Of a stretch of DNA of 64,000 nt, positions 12,846 through 25,159 are shown piece by piece. Below the pieces are notes generated by a model. That model made no database searches, had not been told where the DNA came from, and saw nothing but the letters and a program-made list of their open reading frames with translations. A program made the position numbers and the translations under genes. The stretch is from Centropus unirufus. Taxonomy: Eukaryota; Chordata; Aves; Cuculiformes; Centropidae. How positions within the stretch are numbered: position 1 is the stretch's first letter; each line of letters begins with the position of its first letter. The stretch is from positions 1,467,209-1,531,208 of the forward strand of contig VYZI01000054.1 of the NCBI GenBank assembly GCA_013397695.1. Direction: 5' to 3'.

Positions 12846-13394
12846 ATGGATACAGAAACTACTGGAAACGTCTCCTCTCTACCCGGAACACCAGTCTTGC
12901 CAGCATTGCCTTCAGACATATTTCTATATTGTCTTTTAATCCACATGCTGAAAGAGTTACTGCCTTTGTCTCTACTAGTTAGTCAAAGAGAATGTCATTA
13001 CTTAACTGCTTTGTGTCCTGACGTCTCCTCCTTGTCATCCAAACAACAACTATGTTGGATTGAAACATGGGATAGAATAGGAAAATCACAGAAAGGACTC
13101 TGTGAACAAGCCTGCCAGCCAGCAGTCTGTGTACCATCAGCTGCAGTTCAAAGCAGTCCTTATATCACTGCCATAAATACCGCAGTATCTTCTGAAGAAT
13201 CTCAACACAAACTGCAAGAGATGTTGGATGCTGTTATTTCTTCATTCTTGTTCATTTATTGTCAATATGTTACTTTTTGCGGTTTTTTTTCCTCTTGCCA
13301 CCTTCCCATCCACAAATCAGAAGTGTTTAAAAAAATTATAGTGAAGTTCTTTTTTTACTGGTTCCTCTGCTGCTGCATAAAATTAACAGGATGA
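12846..13394 (+). CDS. Third ORF of the coding-like island
   Basis: This 182-codon frame begins with an ATG directly after the TAG that closes the preceding frame, so it is better read as a continuation of the same register than as an independent start. It contains a hydrophobic stretch around residues 22-46 (LPSDIFLYCLLIHMLKELLP), a Cys-containing patch (CEQACQPAVC) and a Ser/Glu-rich, helix-like part (SSEESQHKLQEMLDAV) near residues 118-133. From about 13235 on, the translation turns into Phe/Cys-rich noise typical of T-rich non-coding DNA, so the coding-like part probably ends there, perhaps at 13230-13240. No family is recognised. Confidence 0.25.
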   Translation: MDTETTGNVSSLPGTPVLPALPSDIFLYCLLIHMLKELLPLSLLVSQRECHYLTALCPDVSSLSSKQQLCWIETWDRIGKSQKGLCEQACQPAVCVPSAAVQSSPYITAINTAVSSEESQHKLQEMLDAVISSFLFIYCQYVTFCGFFSSCHLPIHKSEVFKKIIVKFFFYWFLCCCIKLTG

Positions 13395-15999
13395 GAAGAA
13401 AAGAGATCAAGATCTAATTTATTGTCTTATTTCTGACCTTAAAAGGACAGACTGAATTTCTTTTTGACAACCCTAAGCAGAGAGGATAAATCTGCTGAGC
13501 TGGCCATCTCAGGAAGCTGAAGTACACAAGTACTGTCATTCTCTAATGAATTCATTAATGTTACTGAAGAATATATTGATGTTGCAAAATTATTATACAA
13601 AGTATTCTAAGGTGTAAGTTACCAGTGATATAAATCTACAAGGCAAGTCCTTTTCCCCCCAACCACATCCAAACCAGAAGATCTTGACAGTCCTTTAATG
13701 GCAAAAACTATTAAGCTACAATATATAGCAGGTACATTTATTAATCATCAGACCATTTATGTTCTGTAATTCTACCACAGTTAAATAACATGGACTACTA
13801 AGTACCTGAATCAGCTATTAGCAAGCCTTCCTGCTCATTAAAACTCACTTATTTAGACTTTAGCAATGGTAAATGTAACCAGCCCTGGAGGAGTGTCACA
13901 GTGCTTGGAAATGGCACATTAAGCTTCATTTACCCAGCTACACTCATAGGCGGAGGGGGAAGGGAAAATACAGTGACGGGCCATAAGGAAGCTCAGAAGC
14001 TTTTTGAAACTGCATTAAGAAAATGACAAATCTTACAAAGAGAGGCATAAAGCTTCCCCAAGTACAACAGTTCTGCAAGGAGCTATTTATCATAGTTTCC
14101 TAAAAAGACTCCTACGTTTAATACTATTGGACTGTGAGAGCTGATTATTAAATGTAATTACAGAAATAGCACAGAAATAATAGTTAATTCCCGAGCACAA
14201 GTAACACTGTATTAACAAAGTGGAGTGGGGTACATGTTCAGTATTTGGAATCGTATCATTAGCTTTTCTGGGGACACAAACACAGATGTATACATATTTA
14301 ATTCCACTTTAGCATCTACTAACCAGAATTATCCTTCAAGAATTTCTGATTGGGGTTAATGCATACATCTATACTTGGGTGAGAAAACAGTAGCCAATCC
14401 AACTGGATTTCTATTTGGGGATTCCTTTTCTACTCAACACAGATTTATTGGAGAACACCCACAGCCTGCTGTCAAATAATATTGCTCACATTTGCTTATG
14501 AGAAGCCCTGTAATAGATAAAGTTTTGCTACGGTGCTGCCATTTGAATAGAAAACTTCATTTAGAACATGTCAGTTATCAGGAGATTCTCCATGCAATAA
14601 ATCTTTTGAAACAACAAGTTTTGATTTCTCATTCCTGCCTGCAAGAATGAATTTTAACTTCCATTATACCTGCATCTTTGCATGTTTGTTGTGTAACTAC
14701 CCATCCATTTTACCTCTTCTTTTTCTTTTTTTTTTCCTGTGATTTCTCTCAATTTCTTAATGCTGCTTCTCATTCTCCTAAATCTTCCTCTCAGTTCTTG
14801 TGTATCACTGTCCTCAGTGAAACTTCTTTAAAAACTCACAGTTCTTTTGTGAAGGCTTCTCTTAACTGCATTGGGATGGGCACAAACACATTTCCTAAAC
14901 TACAAAGCCGAACTAAACAAGTACAGCTCCTTACAATCAGGGCTATAGTTTATGCCAGCACAAAGGGCAAAAAAACCCCAGCCCTATACCAGCAGACTAA
15001 AAGATTCCTTCTGATCCACGAAGTTTAAGCTGAATCAACTATGCTGCTGATTCAAGACTGAAATATTTTGGAAAACTATGATTTGGAAGGAAGGTATTCA
15101 GAGTCAGGTGGATTTTATTTCTTTTTGCATTAAAAGGAATGGCTTAAAACAGGTTAGGAATATTCGAGAAGATCCTGGCACATCAAGACAAAGACTGAAT
15201 GCATCTGAGGTTCTTAAGAGATGTAGATATTACGATCACAAGAACATGCACACACTCATGAATAGTATGGTGCTCACTGACCCTCACTTTCAGTGATGAT
15301 CTGTTTTGCAGTAGGAAACAAAACCAGCAGTTTTGAAGCTCAGCAGCCTCCTTTAAGCACCTGCATTCCCTCTTCAGTTCTCTATGTAACAATAACTTAA
15401 TGCTTTACAGGCAAAATTGCTTTCAAAACCAGGAGTTGTGTGCACACAGCTGAAGTAAAAGCTAGGCTGCAAATCAGGTGCAAAGAGAAGAAATTAGAGT
15501 CTGCCTCTAGGCATTTGTATCTCTAGATTTTGCTCAAAACAGTATTTTCACATGGGTTAAAGACTCCTGGGTTATATTTTTGAGGGGCTGGAATCTGAAA
15601 AAGTTGTGAATAGATTACTAACAAAGCTTTTCAACAGCGGCAAAATCCTGGGGAGCTCAGTGCTGATTATATTGAGATGCTTAAAAAAAAAATCTTGCTA
15701 GCCATCTATTTGCATCAGTGGATACACAAGGGCATCTTAGAAAGTCTCTCTTGGTCATATTGCATCACTGCTGTAAAAGAAAACAAGTTTTCCTTTTGGA
15801 GGTTTTTGACTCATTTGGAACAGGTAAATCACTGCAGCAGCACTTACTAAAAAACAATTATCTTACCACAATAGCCATAAAAATAAAATAAAACCAACAC
15901 GTATGGAATCCAAAGCATGAGACCTAAATTATACATAACTATATTCACAAAACTATACCTCTGCTCAAAGTTGCTCGGTACACCACACTTATTCCAGGA
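13395..15999. other. Gene-less DNA with possible conserved segment
   Basis: No exon is recognised. The 116-codon frame at 14678-15028 starts in a T-rich tract and has no family match. The part from about 13880 to 14330 is rich in TAAT cores (for example TTAAATGTAATTACAG near 14149) and low in simple repeats, as in many vertebrate conserved non-coding elements. That is an impression, not evidence of conservation. Confidence 0.4.
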
Positions 16000-16120
16000 T
16001 CTCTTAATCTGCTGCTGATGTGCTGCATATTATGGTCGTGTGTAATTACAGTTAGCTATAATTAAGAACAATTATGGCTTTTATTTCTCCACTTGTTCTT
16101 TAAAAAACACAGTTGTAATA
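16000..16120. promoter_or_regulatory. Candidate non-coding regulatory element
   Basis: A compact cluster of TAATTA and ATTA cores lies beside a SOX-type AACAATTATGG (TGTAATTACAGTTAGC, then TATAATTAAGAACAATTATG). Clustered homeodomain and SOX words are common in developmental enhancers. There is no direct evidence of function, and AT-rich DNA gives such words often. Confidence 0.2.
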
Positions 16121-16602
16121 AAACTTTTTCCTCTCTCTTTTTTTACTTTTTTTGAGGTGAATATAATTATACATCCCTATAACATCTCCAATAATTAGTT
16201 TAACTCAAGTTCCTTCCGGAACAATTCTCATTTTAACTGTCAGATCTGTCATCCATAGTCAACAGAACACATTGTAAAAAAATTCTATCATTAACCTTTT
16301 TCACCCCAAAAATGTGCAAAAGAATTTGAAAAATTGAAGAATTCATTGCTTAAACATTGAAAGACTAACTTCAACTAACATTCCTTCCCTAGGAATACCT
16401 TCTTAATCATGCTGAAACATTGACATTATTATTATACTAGTTAACTATAACAATAATAAATTAAAGCTGGGCATAAAAGGTATTTGGCACCTGTCTATAT
16501 TTTGTAGGCTACTTTCCAGCCCTATTCTCAATAAAGACTCTCTCTACTGTATCTTTGTTTAGAATCTACCCGTTATTATTAACCATGCAGACTGCAGGGA
16601 AA

Positions 16603-16740
16603 AGTAATTAAGTTTAATAGAAGCCACCCTCATTTTTGAAGCTGCCCTCAATTTAAGCCATAGGAGGAGAGTAATTAAATTTAATGCATGCCACAGCTTT
16701 TAAATGAAGATATGGCATGTAGAATTCTGCGTAACGCGTA
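16603..16740. promoter_or_regulatory. Candidate regulatory element with nested direct repeats
   Basis: Two levels of repetition are visible. AGTAATTAAGTTTAATAGAA plus GCCAC (16603-16627) recurs as AGTAATTAAATTTAATGCAT plus GCCAC (16670-16694) with four differences in 25 bases. Between them, GAAGCCACCCTCATTTTT (16620-16637) is followed head-to-tail by GAAGCTGCCCTCAATTTA (16638-16655). The TAATTAA words are homeodomain-like. The arrangement is not low-complexity and no transposon is recognised, so duplicated binding-site modules in a regulatory element are a fair inference. Confidence 0.3.
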
Positions 16741-18131
16741 TTTTCCAAACACTGCAAAATGAGTGTTGTGATGCAAAAAGATAGTCAACTACAACAGCTA
16801 AGTCATGCTAAGTTTTCTTTTTCTCCTGGTTATGTGTTCCAGGCAGTGAGGCTTTTGGGAAAATGGACAAAAGCATAATCATAGGAACTGAGAAGTCTGG
16901 AGTAGGATTATGGCTGAACTGTTTCCTTGTCCATCCTTTGCCCACATTATCCATGTTGATTAATTTTAGAAGAAGCTTTTGCGGTAGGGTCTATCTCTTA
17001 CGTGGTTTTAATACATGCAACAGTTTTCTGACTACAGCCACAAATCTCTGTCACACAGACACTGTTCACCCAGAGTCTCTCTCAACGTAGCTGAACTAGC
17101 AACAGAGACTAAAGAAACACATTTTGAGACAGTCACAAATCTCCCATGTACATCTTCAGTCTTCTTCAAGCTATTAGAAAAAAAAATAGTGAAATTACCC
17201 ATGGTTCAGCTATTTTGCCAAGCTATAGGCTCACTACTTTTACACAAAACTAGAAATTACAGACTAAGGATAATGAAGATATTTCACTCCTGCAGAGATT
17301 AACATAATGAATGAGAAGTTCTGAGACAGAAAGAGAGGCATTTCCCTTTTCCAGCTCTGCAGAACAGTAGTGGGCTCTCTCTGCATTTATAAATAAACAC
17401 TTACTTGCAGGGAATTAAAGAAGTTTCATGAACTGACTTAAATAAAAAATTTAGAGGCTTGCATTACCTTGTAAAAAAATGATAACTGCCACTGTGTGTT
17501 CAGAAGAAGGTTAGACTGAGGCAATTTGTTCACAGAAGTGTGCGAAAAAATGTGAGGCTCACAACCTACTTCCATGTTGCATCTTCTCCTGAACAGCGGT
17601 TTATACCTAGCATTAAGGCTTGGCAAAACTTCTGTGCCAAAACAGAGACCAGACTTGAAAAGAGAAAATATGAGACAGAATTTTAAAGGTCTTGGGTCCA
17701 AAGGTTACCCCAAAACAGTGGAAAAAAATGGGGAAAAAAGAGGGGAGAGGGAGTAAAAAATGTAAAGAGGATAAATAGATCATTCATTTCAGTTTTAGAC
17801 CCGTCCACAAGTCTGCCATGTACTTCTCCAAGAGGGGTTAATAACCCATTTTAGTAGCATAGAGAAAAGACACTTGTATCCCAGGTGTACACCCTACATT
17901 GCAGGAACCTGTATGTACAGCAACAAGATTCACACCCGAACATCTGGCTCTCTTTTCTTTACAAAACTTCCAGAAATTATAATTTTTAATAGTAAACAAG
18001 AGGCAAACTGAGATCCATGTCTGTCTGTCTTCCTGGCAAAGTCCACAATCCTACAGTTGTCAGTTCAGGGACTATTCGATACTATTGGATAGGCAGACTC
18101 ACACTTTGAATCTCGAAACCACTGCTATTAT

Positions 18132-18147
18132 AAATTGTCGACAATTT
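18132..18147. repeat. Perfect 16-base palindrome
   Basis: AAATTGTCGACAATTT is its own reverse complement and contains an internal SalI-type GTCGAC. It may be a protein-binding site or chance; nothing nearby decides. Confidence 0.6.
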
Positions 18148-18206
18148 GAGAAAGAGTCTGCATTTGTAGTTATTTTTAGTTTCATGAAAGAAAGAAGAGA
18201 TTTGTT

Positions 18207-18223
18207 TATATATATATATATAT
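18207..18223. repeat. (TA)n microsatellite
   Basis: About eight and a half TA units in AT-rich surroundings. Confidence 0.9.
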
Positions 18224-19712
18224 GTCATGAAAAAGTAAAGATGGATTTTTTGCTTTTAAAGTAGCAAAATAGGGACAAAACTGCTGTTTAAATTCTAATT
18301 TTTACTCAATTATATTTTAAAGTGATCCTACCAGATGCTTGAACTAAAGCAACATGATTTTACTATATTTATAACTGAGCTGCAAAACATTTCAACATTT
18401 ACAAAGAGAAAAAAATACTCTGCTAATGCCAGGAGAAGAATAAGCTCAAATGCTATTGCACATGATGGCTCTTAATAGTTGGCACAAGGAGAGGAGAAAT
18501 GTCTCTATAACAGTATCAAGGAAACTTACACTGCAAATATCACGTCATCACAGCAAGGGTGAGTGGTGGTGGTGGGGCAACTGTAGAGTGTTAACATGGG
18601 GACTTAACATCAACATATTCCCAAATACTCAAGACGGGCGTCAACTGAGGCAAGCCATGGTCTCTTTCGTACTTGCCTCTAATCCAAAATCCCTCTTCCC
18701 ATGCAAACCACCTGCTGTTCATACCTTCTGTTTCTTCTTAGGAAGCTGTATCCTTCATCTATCTCACAGGTTTCCTAGTCAGTACTTCAGACCTGCTGTT
18801 AGCTACCAACAAGAGAACTCCCACTGTTCCCTAATATTTCCTCATGCCTGCCCCAGGGGCTTTGGCAGAAACGTGGGTTATGGGCTGACTGGTTAGAAGC
18901 TTACAGAAAAAAAAACATTGAACCAAACACAAAATAATATCTTCAGAAGCCTTTCCCCTCACTTTACACCCACTGCAACTGCTATGCTTACAATACAGCC
19001 TTCATCCCTCATCTCATCCCCTCTTTGGAGGCTGTGGGTCTTGTAGGGTCTGGTTGCAGTTGCCAAGTGCTCCAAGCGTTGGTGGGATGCAATTCACCAT
19101 GTGATGCTGCAGCAGAAATGCTCCCCCAGGGTACCAGCATTTGCCACTCAACTGGTTAAAAATTGAAACAGAGCAAACGGGAAAATTTTTGAACAAATGC
19201 TTTGAGATTCTGGAGCACATGTTACAGCTGTAACCACCCACAGTTCCCTCCTACAGAACAGAAACACTGAAAGCAAAAACCATTCACTGTAGAAGCTGAA
19301 AATAACAAAAAATGCAGCAGCAAGAATGGAATAAAATCTTCTGGGTATATCCGGCAAGATTGTAAAGCAAGAGGGAAGTTTGCAGGACACAACAGAATAA
19401 GAAAATACAACCTTGATTTACAAGTTGATGAGCTGTGCTGGGAGTTGTGCACAGGCCTGCAGTAGTTATTATCTTCCTCGCTCATTTCTCACTCATGAAG
19501 GAAATTATACTTTACAGTAAAAAGGTGTCATGGTAGGCGGGATGGGTAGGACAGCCTCTTCTTTCTGTTATTAAAAATAACTAAACTAGACAAAACCCCA
19601 GATAACCTCAGTTAAAAAAATCTCCAAGTCTCCAAGGACAGTAGAGATAAGAGCAAGGATTCAATGTCCCATTCAGCAGGTAAAAGGTCCAAGTATTCTA
19701 AAACGCTTTTGG

Positions 19713-19731
19713 AAAAAAAAAAAAAAAAAAA
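19713..19731. repeat. A19 homopolymer
   Basis: Nineteen A residues preceded by TTTTGG and followed by GATAAAATTAAAGC. I found no retrocopy upstream that would make it a poly-A tail. Confidence 0.9.
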
Positions 19732-22073
19732 GATAAAATTAAAGCAAAACTACATGCTTTCCACCACGGAACTGATCTTTTTGTTCACAACTTGCAATGA
19801 TCATTCAGCTCTGTGGATCAAAAAGTCCTACTGATATCAATGTGCGTGGTCAATCAGCAGGATATTCTGTTTCAAATACGAGATCTGAAGTTGTTTCTTT
19901 GATTTTTTGAAAAGTGCAAGAGAATTTTCCACTCCTCCTGGTGCCAATCATGTTCAGGTAAATGCTACAGATTCTGCAAGTGCAAATTAAAGGCAATTAT
20001 AACCTGGCTAACCTGCCTCATCATTAAAATGCCTGGCACAACTCATTTGCCCATGGAGTGGAGATCTGCTGCTATCATATGTACTTGAGTAGTGAAATAC
20101 TCATATTCAGATGCTATGGGTGTGCGGATTGCACTAATCAAAGAAGGAAAAAATGGAAATGTTTGTTTGCCTCTCCAGTAAGGAGTACTGCAGGATATGT
20201 GGAAGAACATATTACCACATTAGTCGATAATACTACCATAATGCAAGTGTGTTTAGGAAAACGGAAGATTTCTCTTTCTGGTGCCAGCTGCTTGGACCGA
20301 CCTCACCACTTGCACAAAGGAAAAAGCAGAACCAAGGAATGAAAGTGTTAAGGGTCCTAATACATACACCTATGGGGGTACTGTATTTCAAATTGTTATT
20401 ATGGATCCTTTGTGTATGGGATCCAACTTAAGTCATCGCACCTCCTTGACAGGTGGAAATTGCGTGCATCTACAAGAGCTGTAAACAAATCAATGCCAAA
20501 GAGAAAAATGTTAAGAATAATAAAAATAGCTACCAGCAGAAATCCTTTAAAAGCAGTGTCAAATGCAGAAAACAGGACCCTCCAACCATTCTGTCCACAG
20601 GAGATAGATCTACAACAGTTTATATCCACTGGGAAGACCATATTAGTGAGAACTCCCGCTAGTTGCATTATATTATATATATTATTATATTCTCTTTGAG
20701 ACAGAAGCAACTATTTGTTGCATTTATAGACAGCTAGGGCTTTGAAGTGATATCATAAAGGGTTTCAATAGAAAAAAAAACCCTAGGAATGTTTCAATAC
20801 AAGAAAAAAAATATCTCATTGAAGTTTTGCCCCATTTAAAATCCTTGCTTGCTTAGGTTTAAAACATTATAGAATAGACAAAACGAGTGTTTTTTCACCC
20901 AGGCAGAGATCTCAGCATTTACCCCCCAGCTGAATCCCTTGAGAAGGAGCATCTCTTCCATCCCACTGTAAGGTGCAAAGCTTTCTTGGGTATTACTAGC
21001 TTATGAAGCCATGTGAAAGGCTCTTAACATACAGAGGGTATAAGAGGTATGGAAGGAACTGGCATATTCAAACAACTGGGACATATCAGATTAATGAATT
21101 GTAACCACCTGAAATCCTTATAAAAGCCCTGATATTCATTGGCCACATTCTGTTATGATTACGGACCAAATTGCAATTGGTGAAATTCAAGCCAAAAAAC
21201 AAACCCTACAAACAAAAAAACCCACTTCTTTTTTTATTGAAACATGACCTTTTCATTTAATGAAACATGTGTCAACTTAAATCTTGTCAGACTGACCCCA
21301 ATCCGTCCTGTTCCTCGAATCTATGGAGCTCTTCGCAGAAGCCATTCCCACCCCGGGCTATGATCTCGTCAGATCTCATAAGTAAAACAAGGCCAGGTCT
21401 GGCTGGAACTGTGGGAGACACCTCCAAGTGAACCCTAGATGCTTCAGGAGGTTCTTGGTGACTCTCACAAGTAACACTCCTTGAGTTAACACTGAATCCA
21501 CACCCCATAGCAACAGTGAGGGTATTAGGCTCCTAAAAGCTTTGTATTTTAAAAAAGGAAGGACTAGAGATCAGAAACACTTCTATAAACTCTGGGGACA
21601 TTTCCCCACATGCACAACAGTGACAGTTACATTACTGCCTGTCATCTAGTGAAATTCTACACTCATAATCTAACATTATCAACACATACAGAATTTTACC
21701 CATCTTTTTTTAAAAAAAATCCCAATTCCAGCAAGCTGACTGATGTCCTTTCTTTTTCCCCGCTTAGGTTTATTCCCACACTTCCACATGGTTTCCTGGC
21801 AGAAGTCTCAGTGGCCATTCCTTATTTCATTGCAAATAAAGTGTCTTTTTAACTTCTATTTCTAATTCTCTTCTTTCCTGGTCTACTCCCAGTATTCAGT
21901 CACAGTCACGTCCTCTTGTTTTTCACTCATTTTTACATCATCTTCCTCTAGCTTGCTTTATTCTGGAAATTATAATCTGTACACTTGCTTTCAGAAATAA
22001 TTTCCTATTTTACCTCCTCTACCATCAATCAATAAAATTCAAATACAAGTATTTAATCCATTACACTAAACAC

Positions 22074-22110
22074 TTTTTAGCACATCAAGCCTGTTTTTAG
22101 CACATCAAGC
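22074..22110. repeat. Short tandem duplication, 20-base period
   Basis: TTTTTAGCACATCAAGC at 22074-22090 is repeated identically at 22094-22110, separated by CTG. It looks like a recent local duplication. Confidence 0.9.
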
Positions 22111-24563
22111 TCATAAAGGCAAATTTTACTCCCAAACCATGTAGAATAATGAGACGGGAATATACTTAGCAACCCAGTGCACAATTAACAATATATTGCA
22201 GTATTCAGATATAGCAAATTACCACTTCTTATTGCACTCATTTGTATCTATGTTCCACACACTGTTGAGAGACAAGTTATTTGGCTGTATACCACACCTT
22301 CCCTCCTATCTAGGACATAAAAAAAAATTACAGTGAGCCAGAAAACAACATTAAACATGAATTTGGTGCATGAAGGAATGGTCACTAATTTTATGTAAGT
22401 TACTTGGTTATAGACTTAGCACAGGAATTAGCTATGGTTTAGAGGTATTAATCCTTCAGTGTTGTTCACCTGAAAGGTTCTCCCTTTACTGACTTATACA
22501 AGTTGGAGAAAAAAGATTAAGCTGGGTAATGTAACAGGTCTTGCACCTTCAAAAGGATCTTTCAGTGAAAAAAAGAAAAAAACATTGGAAAAAGATCGAT
22601 TTTCAAAGTGAGCCAGGGAAATCATAAATTCCTGTAGTCTGTTCTAAAGTGTTTTCTACCCCAGCAAAGGCATAGATCTGTCATGTTGAGCTGTATAAAG
22701 AAAACCAGCTCGTGTGAATGGTAGCTTTTTTAGCTCTCACTGTATAAGCTCTACTTGCTAGGTTTCTAATCGCACACTTTCCGCTATTTTCTTTGGTTAT
22801 TACGTGAGATGCATTCACAGGGATCTCAAAGAACAGTTGGTGCACTACAGATATAGGACATGCGTTCTCCAAAATTTCATTATATATAGATTAACACCTC
22901 CAAACAGGCGTCATCTTGCAGAACGGCAGCCAGAAGCAGACAAAAACAAAAAGCAAGTCCACAGATTTCAGACTGAAAAATTTCCTTAGCTTAGACTAAT
23001 TTTTGAAGTTGAAGGCACAAGTGAAAAATTTATACCTTTAGACTTCATTAAGAAAAAAAAAATTAAAAAAATTAAGCTGTAGATCACTCTTCTCCCTATT
23101 ATTTCCTGAAAATAAATAAGATTTTTATAGAAAATAAATTTTTATTTATTTTTATATAAATGAAATTTTTGCCCAGTGGAGGACTGGAGAAGCACACAAA
23201 AGCAGATCATGCCTTCACCAACCTGCTGCATTTTTACTGGGCAAATCACCCAGAAGTTCTCAAAACTCCCACTCCTGCTTTGCTGGGTGGCTGCTAGAGA
23301 CCAGAAATAACTTGTCATATAACAACATTCACAACATTCAGAGGCAGCTCCAGAAATTATGTATACACACAGAGCGTTATTTAACTGCACATCTTGTCAT
23401 TTTTCCTGGATGAAATCGCTACCAATTAATCGGCACTGCAAACACACCTACAGACAAGCAGCACCAGCCTACCTGACCTGCTTCCATTCTCAAATTCTTT
23501 CAGTGCACAAACCACTTAAGCAGGACCATTTCCTTGCACCTCCCCCAGCTCCAAAGTCCATCCAGAAATAATAAGTAAATCGGAATTTAGTTTCTCCAAC
23601 TGCTTTTTGCATTGTGTAACACTACTATAGCTCACATTCATCTTATGTCACTCCACAGTGTGATCAGACAGAGAACAGTGTTGTATCTGCTCCCAATTAT
23701 TCAGCTAAATGTAGAGGTGGGAGATAGATGAGGGGTTTGGTGAGTGGCACAACCAAAGGGGGCATCATTGCCGATTGATTTCTGTCTCAAAGCTGCCCTC
23801 CCACATGAATTTTTGAATACCTAATAAAAATTGATCTCCCGATTTTCCCTTGTAAAGACTACACTTTCTCCTCTGTAATGCCTGCTATTTTCAGGAAACT
23901 GGCAGAAATTAAATATATCTGAGAACTCTGCACCTGTCAAATTTGGTTAAAATGTATTCACTGGCATAAAAAGCCACAGAGACAAGAGGAGAAAAAATAG
24001 GGACTGACAGACAATTCAACTATGTAATCCTTGCTTCTTCAGTGAAATGGAGGGGAAGAAAAAAATAAAAAAAAAATAAAAAGGAACTGCAAACCAAAAC
24101 CTGGCTCCCACATAGGAATAACCCCATACCATATTTTTGCTGTCGTCAGCCATTTACTTGCAAACCCTTCATTGTGAGGGTCAAAGGATGCTGAGGAACT
24201 TAGAGCAAGTGAGGGCAAAAAAACCCAACGCAAATACAGGCAGGACAGCCAAAATAAACCAAAACCAGATTTCAAATGGCACAGGACACCCCCAAACTCT
24301 TCCATGGCTGACAGCTGACACACTTTGGATCATAGTGCTGACAAGTCAATCTATGATCAGTGCTTTGCAGACTATGGATAGTGTATCTTTAAATAAAAAC
24401 AACTTTAAAAAAGCTACTACATTTTACTTGTGGACTCAATATGGCCCAACAATTTTACCTGGGGATTCCAGAACCCCAAACAATTGCAACTACCAAAAAC
24501 CCACTGACCTCTTAATTTCTGCTCACTTGTGCTAGAAATGAGTCAGACTTGTTGGATTTCACC
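22111..24563. other. Gene-less AT-rich DNA
   Basis: No gene is recognised. The stretch includes a very AT-rich segment at 23045-23165 and an A-rich run at 24056-24083. The 132-codon plus-strand frame that begins at 24137 has no recognisable domain or splice context. Confidence 0.55.
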
Positions 24564-24615
24564 TCTGATCCAACAAAGCTCTTAAACACGTGGTTAACGT
24601 TAGGCATGAGGCAAA
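24564..24615. repeat. Relic of an old amniote repeat
   Basis: TGATCCAACAAAGCTCTTAA, ACACGTGGTTAACGTTAGGC and ATGAG follow, in order, a motif I recall as very common in turtle, crocodilian and bird genomes (TCCTGCAAAGCACTTAAGCA, CGTGCTTAACTTTAAGCATG). Only about 45 bases are retained. The family name is not given because I cannot verify it. Confidence 0.45.
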
Positions 24616-25159
24616 CACAAATGAAAAGGAATAAAAAATAATGTTCATGTACTTAGAAGCTCATGGTGTGTTAATCTTGCTGCTGCTTCTGAGTCTTTGT
24701 GAAGAGGAAAAAAACACATGAAAGTTAAAAAACCTAACCAGCTTTAATTCTTAGCTTCTCTATGGATACAAAGTTGGTGACTGAATTCTGTCATAAACTC
24801 TTACATTTAAGTATGTACACCATGTGAACACACTGCTTTATTCCCTCCACCTGCTTCAGATTTAAGCAGAGCTTCCACTCTGCTTGCGGACGTACCATAT
24901 GAAGTCTCCCACCAACAGCAAGACTAGAGCACCATTTTTGATCACTGAGAATTGTCAAAACTAAAAAAGCTTTGCTGATGCTATAGAAGAAAAGAGAAAA
25001 AAAAAAGAAATCCCTCTCTTTGAAATTCAGGCTACATCACAGAAAGCTGCAAGAATTTACCCCAATTTCAAAAGGATTTGCTGAACAGGCGGCTCATGCC
25101 TCGGTTCAGCTTTGTATACCTTGGCTGGGCCAAGACACACCATCTGGTTCCCAGCAGCG
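24616..25159. other. Gene-less DNA
   Basis: I see nothing beyond ordinary AT-rich sequence and a short A-rich run near 24993-25008. Confidence 0.55.

Larger units (their letters stand above)
11784..13394 (+). pseudogene. Unidentified coding-like island, three same-frame ORFs
   Basis: One forward frame is open from 11784 to 12455 (223 codons plus stop), 12627 to 12845 (72 codons plus stop) and 12846 to 13394 (182 codons plus stop). The in-frame stops are at 12453, 12534, 12624, 12843 and 13392. In AT-rich DNA a stop should come about every 15 codons, so two frames this long side by side in one register are unlikely by chance. The predicted peptides look coding-like: a Gln/Asn/Ser-rich stretch, charged blocks such as KSKEKLVRKRM, and near the end SSEESQHKLQEMLDAV. 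No conserved domain is recognised. It could be a decayed single-exon gene, a retrocopy without a visible poly-A tail, or a real gene with short introns (see the splice-site entry). No promoter was identified. The family is unknown; I am moderately sure the region is or was coding. Confidence 0.42.
16741..22073. other. Gene-less DNA with simple repeats
   Basis: No gene is recognised. The 148-codon frame at 18450-18896 is isolated and matches nothing. The stretch contains a purine-rich tract at 17715-17780, a perfect 16-base palindrome at 18132-18147, a (TA)n run at 18207-18223, an A19 run at 19713-19731 and an ATT/AT-rich run at 20667-20691. Several frames on both strands are open at 20058-20699, but none shows family features. 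Confidence 0.5.

Noticed and set aside
18450..18896. 148-codon plus-strand frame
   Set aside because: Isolated; the translation shows no domain or repeat pattern, and this length is near the chance maximum for the window.
20058..20710. Several overlapping open frames on both strands
   Set aside because: Openness in many frames at once points to low stop content, not coding; no retroviral or other motif is present.
24137..24535. 132-codon plus-strand frame
   Set aside because: The window should contain about one frame this long by chance. It lies in A-rich sequence and no family is recognised.
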